From the NCBI RefSeq assembly GCF_025264645.1, contig NZ_CP073696.1, positions 5,332,001-5,396,000 of the forward strand: a stretch of 64,000 bases of DNA, read 5' to 3'. Both the position numbers and the translations under genes were made by a program. Each line of letters opens with the position of its first letter. Position 1 is the first letter of the stretch. The DNA is from Edaphobacter lichenicola (lineage in GTDB: Bacteria; Acidobacteriota; Terriglobia; Terriglobales; Acidobacteriaceae). Of this stretch, positions 52,794-61,870 are shown piece by piece. The notes beneath the pieces were generated by a model. It ran no database searches. It saw only the letters and a list, made by a program, of their open reading frames with translations, and was not told the DNA's origin.

Positions 52794-52828
52794 GGATACC
52801 TCATGTCTCGATTGTGAGATGTGGGCGT
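52794..52828. repeat. Second, partial REP-like unit
   Basis: CTCATGTCTCGATTGTGAGATGTGGG resembles the first unit at 52436-52461 (shared TCTCGATT.TGAGAT core) but pairs less well. Probably a degraded copy. Confidence 0.4.
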
Positions 52829-52913
52829 TTGCTCTGCAAACCCTTAACTAGGTCCTTGCCGATGCCGTGACGTCGCTAACCCACACAAAATAAGTATTTT
52901 AGCCGTAACCCAC

Positions 52914-52964
52914 ATGGATGCAATATTTTAGCGCCACACTCTGGCGCTAAACCATTGCATCCAT
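52914..52964. repeat. Two-tier 51-nt hairpin
   Basis: Outer arms ATGGATGCAAT (52914-52924) and ATTGCATCCAT (52954-52964); inner arms TTTAGCGCCA (52927-52936) and TGGCGCTAAA (52942-52951); loop CACTC. Together 21 bp, interrupted only by a 2x2 internal loop. Confidence 0.7.
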
Positions 52965-52970
52965 TTCACT

Positions 52971-53005
52971 TACCCCCAAAATACCCCAAGAGGGGGGAGG
53001 GGGTA
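52971..53005. repeat. C-run/G-run inverted repeat before the Cys/His gene
   Basis: TACCCCC (52971-52977) and CCCC (52984-52987) face GGGG and GGGGGTA (to 53005). The plus strand carries G6-A-G5. It ends 14 bp before the ATG of the next gene, so it could hide or replace the ribosome-binding site. Confidence 0.5.
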
Positions 53006-53019
53006 CCTAACCGCATCGT

Positions 53020-53487
53020 ATGGAGCCAGAAAAAATGCAAACTGCCATCTGCCGCCACATCAAGACCAACGGACGCCGCTGCAAATCCCCATCCCTCGGC
53101 CTCTCTGCCTTCTGCTACTTCCACTCCCGCCTGCATCGCCGCCACAAAAATCTGGTCGAAAACGCTCCAATCCTGCTCGAAAATCAGACCAACCCTGGGC
53201 CCGGTGCAACCGGAACACCCCAATTCCTGCCCGAATCCGCGCCACTCGAACTCGATCTACCTCCGCTCGAAGACGTCGAATCCATCCAGGTCTCCATCTC
53301 CCTTCTCATTGCCGCTCTCGCCCGCAACCGCATCGACTCCAAGCGCGCCGCCGTTCTCCTCTACGGTCTCCAACTCGCCTCCACCAACGCCCGCTCCATC
53401 ACCATCGAGCCCTCCGCCACCTCTGTCATCCGCACCCTCTCCCGCACCAAATCCGGCCTCGACCTGGCCGTAAAGGATGAAGCCTAA
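53020..53487 (+). CDS. Small Cys/His protein, probable zinc-binding, unknown family
   Basis: A 155-residue protein. The N-terminus reads CRHIKTNGRRCKSPSLGLSA followed by FCYFHSRLHRRH: a C-x8-C-x10-C-x2-H pattern that looks like a small zinc site surrounded by basic residues, hence possible nucleic-acid binding. A Pro/Asn-rich linker follows, then LPPLEDVESIQVSISLLIAA and AAVLLYGLQLASTNAR, an alpha-helical domain. I recall similar uncharacterised proteins in several copies per acidobacterial genome, but cannot verify that here. ATG at 53020; a second at 53035. The G-run repeat just upstream takes the place of a normal ribosome-binding site. Confidence 0.65.
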   Translation: MEPEKMQTAICRHIKTNGRRCKSPSLGLSAFCYFHSRLHRRHKNLVENAPILLENQTNPGPGATGTPQFLPESAPLELDLPPLEDVESIQVSISLLIAALARNRIDSKRAAVLLYGLQLASTNARSITIEPSATSVIRTLSRTKSGLDLAVKDEA

Positions 53488-53895
53488 CGAAAGATGACGC
53501 AAAAGCAAGCCCGTAGGGCTGAGAAAGGAAGAAGCAAAACTGCAGCGGAGGTCATCAATCGCCTCCGCTGCAACAGGCTTATAACTTAGTCGAAAGGCGT
53601 GCGCGTGGACGCGGCAGATCCGACGAGTGGCTCGACGGCTGGTTGCACGGTGGAGGCGCCAATCGCGGTGCTATAGTCCCATAAGAGTTCCTCTGTTATC
53701 CATCGACCGGGTTTTCAAGGGAGACGTGAGTGTGAACGAGAGACCGCGTCGGAGCTAAGAATAGACTTGAAATAGCCTTTGGGGGTCCTTGTGTTTCAGT
53801 GTGATCTGATTGTGTTCAAGTCAGGCCTTCGATCTTCGCCCCTGCGGGGCGTCCGGCGCTGGACCAGGCAAAAGACAGCGTTCGTCGATAAGACT
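53488..53895. other. Intergenic region before the GH16-like gene
   Basis: 408 bp. GCAGCGGAGG (53542-53551) and CCTCCGCTGC (53562-53571) form a strong stem without a T-run. On the minus strand 53586-53714 is open for 43 codons with protein-like composition (ELLWDYSTAIGASTV) but has no start, possibly a gene remnant. From 53779 the frame of the next gene is open, but the first 39 codons look non-coding. Confidence 0.4.
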
Positions 53896-54981
53896 GTGCG
53901 GGCTGTGCGCGTCGCGTGGCTTATTACTTTCCTTTTTTCCCTGGCCAGCTGTCTTTTGTCCCTTGCCGGCTGTCGCCCGACACCACAAAACGTGCGGCCG
54001 TCGATCGAATTCACAAAGATTCCTCCGGCAGCCCAGGGCGGCCGCGAGAAGGTCGATACCATCGCAGGCCGCGTCGTCGGAGCGCGACCGGATCAGCGCA
54101 TTGTTGTGTATGCGAGGAGCGGCCCGTGGTGGGTGCAACCCTGGCCTGATCAGCCTTTTATTTCGATCAAGGCTGATTCCAGCTGGAGCACCTCGACGCA
54201 CCTGGGGTTCGAGTATGCCGCGTTATTGGTGGATTCGGGATATCATCCGCCACCGACGCTGGACCTCGCGCCCGTTGCGAGTGGTTCTATCGCGGATGTG
54301 GAGATAGTCAAAGGCACCGGCACTCCCCAACTTGCGCCTACAGTTCCGGTGAAGTTTAGCGGATACGATTGGGATGTTCGGACCATCGCAGCCGATCGAG
54401 GCGGACTGAACCATCTCTATGATGGCGACAATGCATGGGTCGATCCAAAGGGTGCCCTGCATATCCGCATGAAGAAAAAGGGTGATCGGTGGACGTGCGC
54501 GGAGGTGGTGCTGGGGCGGAGTCTTGGCTATGGAACCTACGCGATGACGGTGCGTGACAGTTCGCATCTCGAGCCGGCGGCGGTGCTGAGCCTGAATACG
54601 TTCGACCAGTGGGGAGGGGACCAGAACTACCGCGAGCTGGACGTCGAGATCAGCCGGTGGGGCGATGCCAAGAGTAAGAACAATGCGCAGTATGGCGTTC
54701 AACCTTTTTACATTCCCGGGAATGTAGCTCCCTTCATTGCGCCAGCTGGTACGCTCACTTACTCCTTTCACTGGGAGCCGGGGCGCGTGACGTTTAGAAC
54801 CGTTCGCGGAAGCTCGGCCAACGTCAGGGCGCCGGTGGTTTCGGAACATGTCTTCACTTCGGGGATACCTTCACCAGGCCAGGAGAGACTTTTGCTGGGA
54901 TTGTATGACGTTGCCAGCGGCACATCTCCTCTGCAGAAAGATAGCGAAATTGTTATTGAAAAATTCGAGTACCTTCCGTGA
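53896..54981 (+). CDS. GH16-like lipoprotein
   Basis: A 361-residue protein with a lipoprotein signal (WLITFLFSLASCLLSLAGC, lipobox LAGC). The first domain (about 30-150) is beta-rich and unassigned; the second (about 160-360) is a GH16-like jelly roll with ELDVEISRWGD, which matches the ExDxE catalytic motif of laminarinase-type enzymes, plus YSFHWEPGRVTFRT. Activity on beta-glucans is plausible but the rest of the active site is not recognisable. GTG at 53896 is chosen because it places the signal peptide first; TTG 53779 and GTG 53791 are alternatives. Seven bases separate it from the sensor kinase gene. Confidence 0.65.
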   Translation: MRAVRVAWLITFLFSLASCLLSLAGCRPTPQNVRPSIEFTKIPPAAQGGREKVDTIAGRVVGARPDQRIVVYARSGPWWVQPWPDQPFISIKADSSWSTSTHLGFEYAALLVDSGYHPPPTLDLAPVASGSIADVEIVKGTGTPQLAPTVPVKFSGYDWDVRTIAADRGGLNHLYDGDNAWVDPKGALHIRMKKKGDRWTCAEVVLGRSLGYGTYAMTVRDSSHLEPAAVLSLNTFDQWGGDQNYRELDVEISRWGDAKSKNNAQYGVQPFYIPGNVAPFIAPAGTLTYSFHWEPGRVTFRTVRGSSANVRAPVVSEHVFTSGIPSPGQERLLLGLYDVASGTSPLQKDSEIVIEKFEYLP

Positions 54982-54988
54982 AGGCCGT

Positions 54989-57900
54989 ATGAAGAGGCAC
55001 TGGCTTGTCGTGAGTGTACTGGCTGGACTTGCTGCACTGTGCTTCGTTTCCCCGGCCTATGCGGTCGATCCGAATCGAATGATTTCGCAGTACGTGCGTG
55101 AGTCGTGGGGGGTTGAAAGAGGATTCAGCGGTGGCACCGTAACCTCCATCGCGCAAACCCCGGATGGGTATCTCTGGATCGGTACTGAGAAGGGCCTGAT
55201 TCGTTTCGACGGATTAAACTTCCGTCTTTTTCAGCAGGCGACACCTACCATTATTCCAATCGGCCCGGTCCAGGAACTGATTGGGGATGCTCAATCCAAT
55301 CTTTGGATCCTTCTGAAGAACACTACGATTCTGCGTTATCACGACGGAAAGTTTGAACTGGGCCGCGATGAGGCGGAACATGGGATTACTTCGGTCGGGA
55401 AGAGAAGAGATGGCACCGTTCTTTTTTCGTCGTTAGCTCTCGGGACTCTGGCCTACCGTGCAGGGAAGTTTGAGACTCTCACATCGATGGTGGCGGCAAG
55501 CTCGCCCGAGTCCACGACGGCCGGCACTTTCGACAACCTGTCTACTCGTCTCAGTTGGGCCACGGGCATCGTTCCACACCGAATCGCGGAACCCAATTCC
55601 GCAGTCATTGCAATGGCAGAATCCAGCGATGGGAGAGTTTGGCTGGGTACGCGAGATAAAGGCCTGTTCTATTTGAAAGACGGACAGATCGTAAGCACCG
55701 TGAAGCGATGGAGTGGAGGAAAGATTAACTGCCTCCTGCCTGTTGAAGATGGAGAGGTATGGATCGGCACCGACGACGGCGTGTTGCGTTGGAACGGGTC
55801 GGAACTTACTCGCGTTGGTTTTCCATCCGCTCTCAACCATTTACAGATTCTTTCGTTGGCACGTGATCGCGATTCGAACACCTGGCTAGGCACCTCCCGA
55901 GGGCTCTTCCGGTCTAACGTTAAGGGTCTTTCTTTTGCGGAGGAAACTACGTCGCAACCTAACCTCGCAGTTACCTCTCTTTTTGAAGACAGGGAGGGTA
56001 ATCTGTGGATTGGGACTGCAGGGCGAATTGAGCGCCTTCGGGACAGTCCATTTGTTACTTACACAATGCCAAAACGTATGCGGTCGGAGAGCAACGGCCC
56101 AGTGTACGTTGACTCTGAAGAACGCACCTGGCTCGCTCCGCTCGATGGCGGACTGCATTGGCTCAAAGGGGAGAGAAGTGGAAGCATCACCGACGCGGGT
56201 CTGGATCGAGATGTCGTGTATTCCATCGATGGCAACACGAGCGGTCTGTGGATCGGCAGACAGCAGGGTGGGCTGACGAACCTGCGTTTTACAGATGGCG
56301 GCATCACGAGCAAGACGTACACCCATCTGGATGGACTGACGCAAGACAGCGTGTACGCGGTTCATCAGAGTCGCGATGGAACGGTGTGGGCAGGAACTCT
56401 CAGTGGTGGAGTGAGTGAGTTAAGGAATGGACGATTTACCACCTACACGACGGCGCAGGGCATGTCGTCCAATACGGTGACATCGATCGTAGAGGGTTTT
56501 GACGGGACGATGTGGTTTGCAACTCCAAATGGTTTAAATAAGTTTTCTGATGGCCAATGGAGAGTCTACGCAGCGCACGACGGTCTGCCTTCTGTGGAAG
56601 TTAATTGTCTCTTTGAGGATTCGGGTCACGTACTTTGGATCGGTACTGCGGCTGGTCTGGCGTTGCTCGACTCACGCGGCATGCATATTCCTGCCACGAT
56701 GCCAGGACCATTGCATGAGCAGATCCTGGGGATTGCAGAGGATCGAAACGGGTGGCTATGGATAGCGACGTCAGGCCACGTGCTGCGGGTAAGACGCGAC
56801 AAGATTCTGAGTGGGACTCTCGGGAGCGAGGACGTGCGGGAGTATGGGCTTGCCGACGGATTGAATGGAGTAGAAGGCGTAAAACGGCATCGATCTGTGA
56901 TTGCGGACCCTCTTGGAAGAATCTGGTTCTCCATGAATCGTGGTCTGTCGGTTGTGGATCCGATTCGAGCTACGAATAACGTAGCCCCCGTACTTGTAAC
57001 GATTGAGGGGATCTCGGCTGATGGGATTCAGAGCGATCTGAGCGATCGTGGAGAGCCTGTTCGCATCCCATCGATTCGTCAACGAACCACATTCAGCTTC
57101 ACGGGGTTGAGTCTTTCGGTCCCGGAGCGAGTTCGATATCGCTATCGCCTCGACGGTTTCGATCGAGCGTGGAGTGAACCGGTTGCGACGCAAGAGGCCG
57201 TCTACACCAATCTCAGTCCAGGATCCTATCGGTTCCACGTCATCGCCTGTAACAGCGACGGTGTGTGGAACTACAACGGACCTTCGGTGCAACTCACGAT
57301 CGTTCCGGAGTTTTATCAGACAAAGTGGTTTCTTCTGTTGTGCGCGGCGATCGCGGGATCTCTCGCCTGGGCAGCTTATCAGTGGCATGTTGGACAAATG
57401 ACGGATCGCCTGCACATGCAGTTCACCGAACGTCTGTCGGAGCGAACACGAATCGCGCGGGAGCTACACGACACACTGCTGCAGACTTTTCAAGGATTGA
57501 TTCTTCATTTTCAAACGGCCCGCGATCTGATTCAGTCGCACCCTGAGGAGGCGAGCGAGAAGCTTGACACGGCTCTCGAAAGTGCAGATCGGGCCATGGT
57601 CGAGGGACGAAATGCGATCTACGACATACGGTCTTCCACTGGTGTTCATGATGATCTCGCTCACGCAATCGGTGCGCTTGGTGGTGAGTTGCAGACTAAC
57701 TACCGCGGCAAAGGAGATCCGGCGACGCTCCTGGTGATGGTGGAAGGTAAAACAAAGCTACTCGACCCAGTCTGTCGCGACGATATCTATCATATTGTTC
57801 GGGAGGCTCTAAGAAACTCGTACAGGCATGGCGAGGCGAACAGCGTAGAAGCGGAGATTGCGTACGGAAAACGAGAGCTTCGAGTGCGAATCAGGGATGA

Positions 57901-58099
57901 TGGAAAGGGCATTGATCCGAAGGTTCTGGCTCAGGGCGGGCTCGCCGGCCATTGGGGCATGGCCGGTATGCGGGAGCGGGCCAAACGAATTGGAGGGAGA
58001 TTGGTCGTCTGGAGTGAACTGGACGCAGGAACCGAAGTTGAGTTGAGCATTCCCGGTTCGGTGGTGTACGCTTCGTCTCTTACTGAGCCTGACGCCTGA
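54989..58099 (+). CDS. Two-component sensor kinase with Reg_prop propellers and Y_Y_Y domain
   Basis: A 1036-residue membrane kinase. A signal peptide (1-25) is followed by two periplasmic beta-propellers built from Reg_prop repeats (about 30-690, e.g. TPDGYLWIGTEKGLIRFDG), a Y_Y_Y domain (about 710-775), one membrane segment (about 780-800), a HisKA_3 dimerisation domain with the phospho-acceptor in IARELHDTLLQTFQG (about residue 827) and an ATPase domain with IVREALRNSYRHGEA and DDGKGIDP. The architecture resembles the periplasmic half of Bacteroidetes hybrid systems that sense oligosaccharides, but this one lacks receiver and AraC domains. No response regulator is in the window. ATG at 54989 with GAAGG upstream. 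Confidence 0.92.
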   Translation: MKRHWLVVSVLAGLAALCFVSPAYAVDPNRMISQYVRESWGVERGFSGGTVTSIAQTPDGYLWIGTEKGLIRFDGLNFRLFQQATPTIIPIGPVQELIGDAQSNLWILLKNTTILRYHDGKFELGRDEAEHGITSVGKRRDGTVLFSSLALGTLAYRAGKFETLTSMVAASSPESTTAGTFDNLSTRLSWATGIVPHRIAEPNSAVIAMAESSDGRVWLGTRDKGLFYLKDGQIVSTVKRWSGGKINCLLPVEDGEVWIGTDDGVLRWNGSELTRVGFPSALNHLQILSLARDRDSNTWLGTSRGLFRSNVKGLSFAEETTSQPNLAVTSLFEDREGNLWIGTAGRIERLRDSPFVTYTMPKRMRSESNGPVYVDSEERTWLAPLDGGLHWLKGERSGSITDAGLDRDVVYSIDGNTSGLWIGRQQGGLTNLRFTDGGITSKTYTHLDGLTQDSVYAVHQSRDGTVWAGTLSGGVSELRNGRFTTYTTAQGMSSNTVTSIVEGFDGTMWFATPNGLNKFSDGQWRVYAAHDGLPSVEVNCLFEDSGHVLWIGTAAGLALLDSRGMHIPATMPGPLHEQILGIAEDRNGWLWIATSGHVLRVRRDKILSGTLGSEDVREYGLADGLNGVEGVKRHRSVIADPLGRIWFSMNRGLSVVDPIRATNNVAPVLVTIEGISADGIQSDLSDRGEPVRIPSIRQRTTFSFTGLSLSVPERVRYRYRLDGFDRAWSEPVATQEAVYTNLSPGSYRFHVIACNSDGVWNYNGPSVQLTIVPEFYQTKWFLLLCAAIAGSLAWAAYQWHVGQMTDRLHMQFTERLSERTRIARELHDTLLQTFQGLILHFQTARDLIQSHPEEASEKLDTALESADRAMVEGRNAIYDIRSSTGVHDDLAHAIGALGGELQTNYRGKGDPATLLVMVEGKTKLLDPVCRDDIYHIVREALRNSYRHGEANSVEAEIAYGKRELRVRIRDDGKGIDPKVLAQGGLAGHWGMAGMRERAKRIGGRLVVWSELDAGTEVELSIPGSVVYASSLTEPDA

Positions 58100-58225
58100 C
58101 GATCAATCGCTCTACACGAAAAGATGAACGGATCAGCTGCCTTTGTTTTGGTATTGGGCTATCAGTTCCAGCGAGTGCGGTGATACGTGCGGAGAAGTGA
58201 TCGAGCTTAGTCTTTGCGACAAAAA

Positions 58226-58260
58226 AAGATGCCCCAACCTCGCTGTGGATGGGGCATCTT
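58226..58260. terminator. Terminator between the kinase and TonB receptor 3
   Basis: AAGATGCCCCA (58226-58236) pairs with TGGGGCATCTT (58250-58260). Read on the minus strand the stem is followed by a T-run, so it mainly serves the receptor gene. Confidence 0.8.
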
Positions 58261-58279
58261 TGGGGTTGGTGGAAGCTCG

Positions 58280-61200
58280 TTAGAAGAGGACCTTCAGAGC
58301 GAACTCGGTGTTGAATGGCTCGCCTGGGCCGATGGTTGGGTTGCCGAGGAACGGTCCGATGGTTTCGCTGACCGTCCCACCGCTTCCGGTAGTTGGAAAT
58401 CCGACTGGCTGAAGATTGGTGTGATTGAAGAGGTTGTACATGTTGGCCTTGAACTGGATCTTCACTCTCTCTGTGATCGCGGTTGTCTTGATGGCAGCGA
58501 GGTCGAAGTCCTGATAGCCGGGGTTGTAGTTCTGCCCACGACGAGTTGGAGAGTAAGTTCCGGGAGCTGGATCGACGAACGCGTCTGGATTGAACCACTG
58601 AACGTATGGGCTGCCGTCAGTCGGCCTCACGATGGAATGGGAGACGCTGGCAACGGGGTTCCCGATTACCTGAACTGCGCGGTCTGCATTGTCCCCGTTG
58701 CCGCTGACGTTTTTGGTAGCAGTAACGGTGAACGGCGTACCTCCGTGGAAGGAGAATCCGGAGGTGAGCTGCCAACCGTGCGTGAGTCGTTCGGGTCCAT
58801 GGAAGGCTGGTATGTCGTAGTTGAAGTATCCGGTAAAGGTGTTACGAACATCGAAGTCGGAGTTGCCATACTCTGCCTTCTCGTTGAGTGGATCCTGAGG
58901 GAGATAAGGGAGAAGGCCGGTCTCATAGTCGAGCGCGTGGGACCACGTGTAGTTCAGCTGCGAGGTCAGGCCGTGCCAGTTCTGGACCTGCAGTGTGGTC
59001 TGAAGCGAGTGATAGATGGAACCGAGGTTGCTGCGGGCCTCGTCGATGACGCCGAAGTTATCGAGCACTGGTACCGGGCTTCCCGGAGCATACGGAACGT
59101 AAAAGGGACGCGTTGTGTTGTCCGGATTTCCGGAGACGTTGGGTAGAGCGGCATTGATGTCGAACATGCCCGCGAGGTGTGTGCCTTTCGAGCCGACATA
59201 ACCGATCTGCCAGATGACGGAGTTCGTGAGGCTGTGTTGAAGGTTCAGGTTCCACAGCTGGGTAGAGGAGGGTCTGTAGTGCGGGTCGAAGGTTGAGATA
59301 CTCTGGCTGCCGGGTGCGGGGTTTTGACTTGCCGCCTGGATGGTGGGAAAGATGTCTACCCCAGGCTGAGTCACCTGATTGAGACCCGTGGCATTTACGA
59401 CCAGGTTGCTTCCTGCAGGGTTGAGGCCAGGCCCGAAGACGGAGATGTTCTGCACGCCGTTGTTCTGCAGGATGGATTTGATATAGACCGTGTCATAGTA
59501 ATAGCCATACCCACCGCGTAGGACGGTATTGCCGGTGTTATCAATTTGCCAGGCAAATCCGACGCGTGGACTTACAGCACCCCAGAACTTGGGATAGATG
59601 TTTGAGACTCCCTGACCTGCAACTGCAAGGCCTGTCGGGCTCGTTGGATCAAAGATGGAGAGGTTCGGATAGTCAGAGTGAACGGGGCCAGCATAGTCGT
59701 AGCGTAGACCGTAGTTGAGGTTCAGGCGCCTGGTGACCTGAAAGGCATCCTGAGCGTATATTGCCCAGCTGTTTGCGAAGACCTGTCGTTTCGGATTACC
59801 GAGGATGATGCTCGATGCGCTTGGATTTATGCAGCCTGCCAGAAAGTCAGCGAGGAACAGGGTGTTGGAGGATGGGTTGTCGACGGTGTCCGCGTTTCCC
59901 TGGTTTTTGGTAGCCAAATTTGCACATGGGGACGGCGTTACTCCAGGCTGATAGTTCGCCAGGTTCCAAGGGCCCTGAGAGCCGTCGTAGTAGATGGTTC
60001 CACGTTGTCCGGTCTGATAGAAGTCATCGACCTGGGCGTTGCGGTACTCTCCGCCGAAGTGCAGCTGGTGAGCTCCCTTGGTCCAGGTGAGGTCGTCGTC
60101 AATCTGTCCCGTGATGTCGTTTCTTCCGGAGGGAGCGGTGGGGCCGAGTGGATCGAACCCGGTGTTGCCGGCGGTCAGTCCGGCGCCACTGCTGCTGGGA
60201 CCGATGATCAGGTGTGGAGAACCTGGGAGCGCCGGATCGGTGACACCGGTGTTGAGGCCGAGGCCGATGGGATCGAAGCCTGTATCGGCGTCGCCAAATA
60301 CCTGGTTGAAGTAGCTGACACCCAGAGACACTTGGTTGGCCATGGATGGCGTGAGGATGCGGTTGTAGATGATGGAGTAGTTTTGAACGTGGATTGGAGC
60401 GTTTTCGAAATATGGTGTCAGTGCCGAAGTGGTCGGCGCAGTTTGTGTTCCCTGTGCGACGAACCATCTGGCAGAGAGATGGTCTTTATCGGAGAGTTTA
60501 TAGTCCAATTTAATGAGCCCGTTAAAGCTATGGCCTGTGAGGTTTCCTGTGGCCTGATAGTTATTCGGGATGGCCCCTCCGGTGAGTGCCCCGGCCGGCC
60601 AAAGGCCAGCAAGGGTTCCATTTCCATTTAGAAGGTTGGGAGCGATTGCGCTATGGGGTACACCGTAAAAATCAAGGACATTGTAAGCCTGGGTTTGATA
60701 GGCGGCTGAGGGTTCTGTGGCCTGGCTGAGTGCGCCGATGAGGAAGTTCTGGTGCTCGCCTGCGAGGAAGAAGAAGAACTTATCTTTGATAATCGGGGCT
60801 CCGACTGAGAAACCATAGTCTTGAAGTCTGGACGCAGGTTTGGAGTCGCGGAAGGGGTTCTGGCGTTCAAAGAATTCGTTGTGATTGGAGTAGTACGCCG
60901 TCCCGTGGAGGCCGTTGGTTCCGGATTTGACGATGAGATTCGCTGTACCGCCGGGATTGCGCCCGAGGGTCGTTGAACCTGTCGTCACAAAGTTGAAGCT
61001 TTCAATAGCGTCGATGGGGAAGATGACTCCGGCGATTGCGGAGACTCCGCCCTGGTTGACGGCGGGGATGTTCCACCAGAAGTCGTTGTTGTCGGTTCCT
61101 TCGATCTGCCAATTTACAGAGTTGGATCTGGTTCCGTTGACGCTGGAATCTCCGCCGCCACCGCCTGTGTTGTAGCCTGCGAATCCAGTGGTCTGAGCGA

Positions 61201-61693
61201 CCATCTGAGTGAAGTCGCGGCCGCTGTTCGGAATATTCTGTACGACTACCTCTGGCAACACGGTAGCCTGCACGTCGGAGACAGTGTCGAGGGTTAATGC
61301 GGCAGCAGTGATCTCGACCGTCTGATCTGTCGAAGAGAGGTTGAGCTTTGCGGTAAGGGTGTAGTCCGATCCGGCTGCTACTTGAACCTTGTCGTATTTC
61401 GCGGTCGAGAATCCGGTGAAGCCGATTGTGACGGTGTAGCTGCCTAACGGCAGGTTGGTGAAGTTGAACTCACCCGCACTCGAAGATACGGTTTTGTAAG
61501 ACACGTTGGTCTCAGTTTCGACTGCAGTGACAGTCGCTGAAGCGATCGATGCCCCTGTTACGTCAGTGACAGTGCCGGAGATGCCTCCGCGGAAGGTCTG
61601 AGCGTGACTGACGGGCGTGCCGCCGATGGTTAGCAGAATGACGGCGAAGCTGAAGAGAACAGCTTTTAACGATCTGAGTGATAGCCGATGCAT
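58280..61693 (-). CDS. Oar-like TonB-dependent receptor 3
   Basis: An 1137-residue outer membrane receptor: signal peptide (about 1-31, ending VSHAQ), carboxypeptidase-regulatory-like domain (about 35-120: GGISGTVTDVTGASIASATV), plug with IPNSGRDFTQMVAQTTGF and GGTANLIVKSGTNGLHG, and a long beta-barrel ending FALKVLF. The plug contains a Gly-rich insert (GYNTGGGGGDSSVNGTRSN). ATG at 61691-61693 with GGAGGT upstream; a longer in-frame reading to 61813 has no signal peptide at its head. It converges on the sensor kinase. Substrate unknown; no hydrolase is directly attached. Confidence 0.9.
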   Translation of the reverse strand: MHRLSLRSLKAVLFSFAVILLTIGGTPVSHAQTFRGGISGTVTDVTGASIASATVTAVETETNVSYKTVSSSAGEFNFTNLPLGSYTVTIGFTGFSTAKYDKVQVAAGSDYTLTAKLNLSSTDQTVEITAAALTLDTVSDVQATVLPEVVVQNIPNSGRDFTQMVAQTTGFAGYNTGGGGGDSSVNGTRSNSVNWQIEGTDNNDFWWNIPAVNQGGVSAIAGVIFPIDAIESFNFVTTGSTTLGRNPGGTANLIVKSGTNGLHGTAYYSNHNEFFERQNPFRDSKPASRLQDYGFSVGAPIIKDKFFFFLAGEHQNFLIGALSQATEPSAAYQTQAYNVLDFYGVPHSAIAPNLLNGNGTLAGLWPAGALTGGAIPNNYQATGNLTGHSFNGLIKLDYKLSDKDHLSARWFVAQGTQTAPTTSALTPYFENAPIHVQNYSIIYNRILTPSMANQVSLGVSYFNQVFGDADTGFDPIGLGLNTGVTDPALPGSPHLIIGPSSSGAGLTAGNTGFDPLGPTAPSGRNDITGQIDDDLTWTKGAHQLHFGGEYRNAQVDDFYQTGQRGTIYYDGSQGPWNLANYQPGVTPSPCANLATKNQGNADTVDNPSSNTLFLADFLAGCINPSASSIILGNPKRQVFANSWAIYAQDAFQVTRRLNLNYGLRYDYAGPVHSDYPNLSIFDPTSPTGLAVAGQGVSNIYPKFWGAVSPRVGFAWQIDNTGNTVLRGGYGYYYDTVYIKSILQNNGVQNISVFGPGLNPAGSNLVVNATGLNQVTQPGVDIFPTIQAASQNPAPGSQSISTFDPHYRPSSTQLWNLNLQHSLTNSVIWQIGYVGSKGTHLAGMFDINAALPNVSGNPDNTTRPFYVPYAPGSPVPVLDNFGVIDEARSNLGSIYHSLQTTLQVQNWHGLTSQLNYTWSHALDYETGLLPYLPQDPLNEKAEYGNSDFDVRNTFTGYFNYDIPAFHGPERLTHGWQLTSGFSFHGGTPFTVTATKNVSGNGDNADRAVQVIGNPVASVSHSIVRPTDGSPYVQWFNPDAFVDPAPGTYSPTRRGQNYNPGYQDFDLAAIKTTAITERVKIQFKANMYNLFNHTNLQPVGFPTTGSGGTVSETIGPFLGNPTIGPGEPFNTEFALKVLF

Positions 61694-61726
61694 GTAACCT
61701 CCGGAAAAAGGCAAAGAGTCTCCTGG

Positions 61727-61747
61727 TCGCCTCAAGGCGATTTTTTT
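61727..61747 (+). terminator. Plus-strand terminator inside the receptor 3 leader
   Basis: TCGCC (61727-61731), loop TCAA, GGCGA (61736-61740) and T7 (61741-61747) form an intrinsic terminator reading toward 62 kb, opposite to the receptor gene. It may block antisense transcription, or its RNA in the receptor direction may be a leader hairpin. Confidence 0.5.
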
Positions 61748-61870
61748 GTGGGTGAAATTAAAGACAAAGCCGACTACACAGCAAAATGCTGCGGGTGCGT
61801 CACTGTATTCCAAGGGCCGAGCGGCTGCTAGAAGTGTGGCGAAAACGGCAAATTAAGAAAGAGTGAGCCA

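Larger units (their letters stand above)
52378..53019. other. Repeat-rich intergenic region
   Basis: 642 bp without a gene. It holds REP-like hairpins (52429-52499, 52794-52828), a terminator-like stem (52627-52661), a 51-nt two-tier hairpin (52914-52964) and a C-run/G-run inverted repeat (52971-53005). Each is listed separately. Confidence 0.6.
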
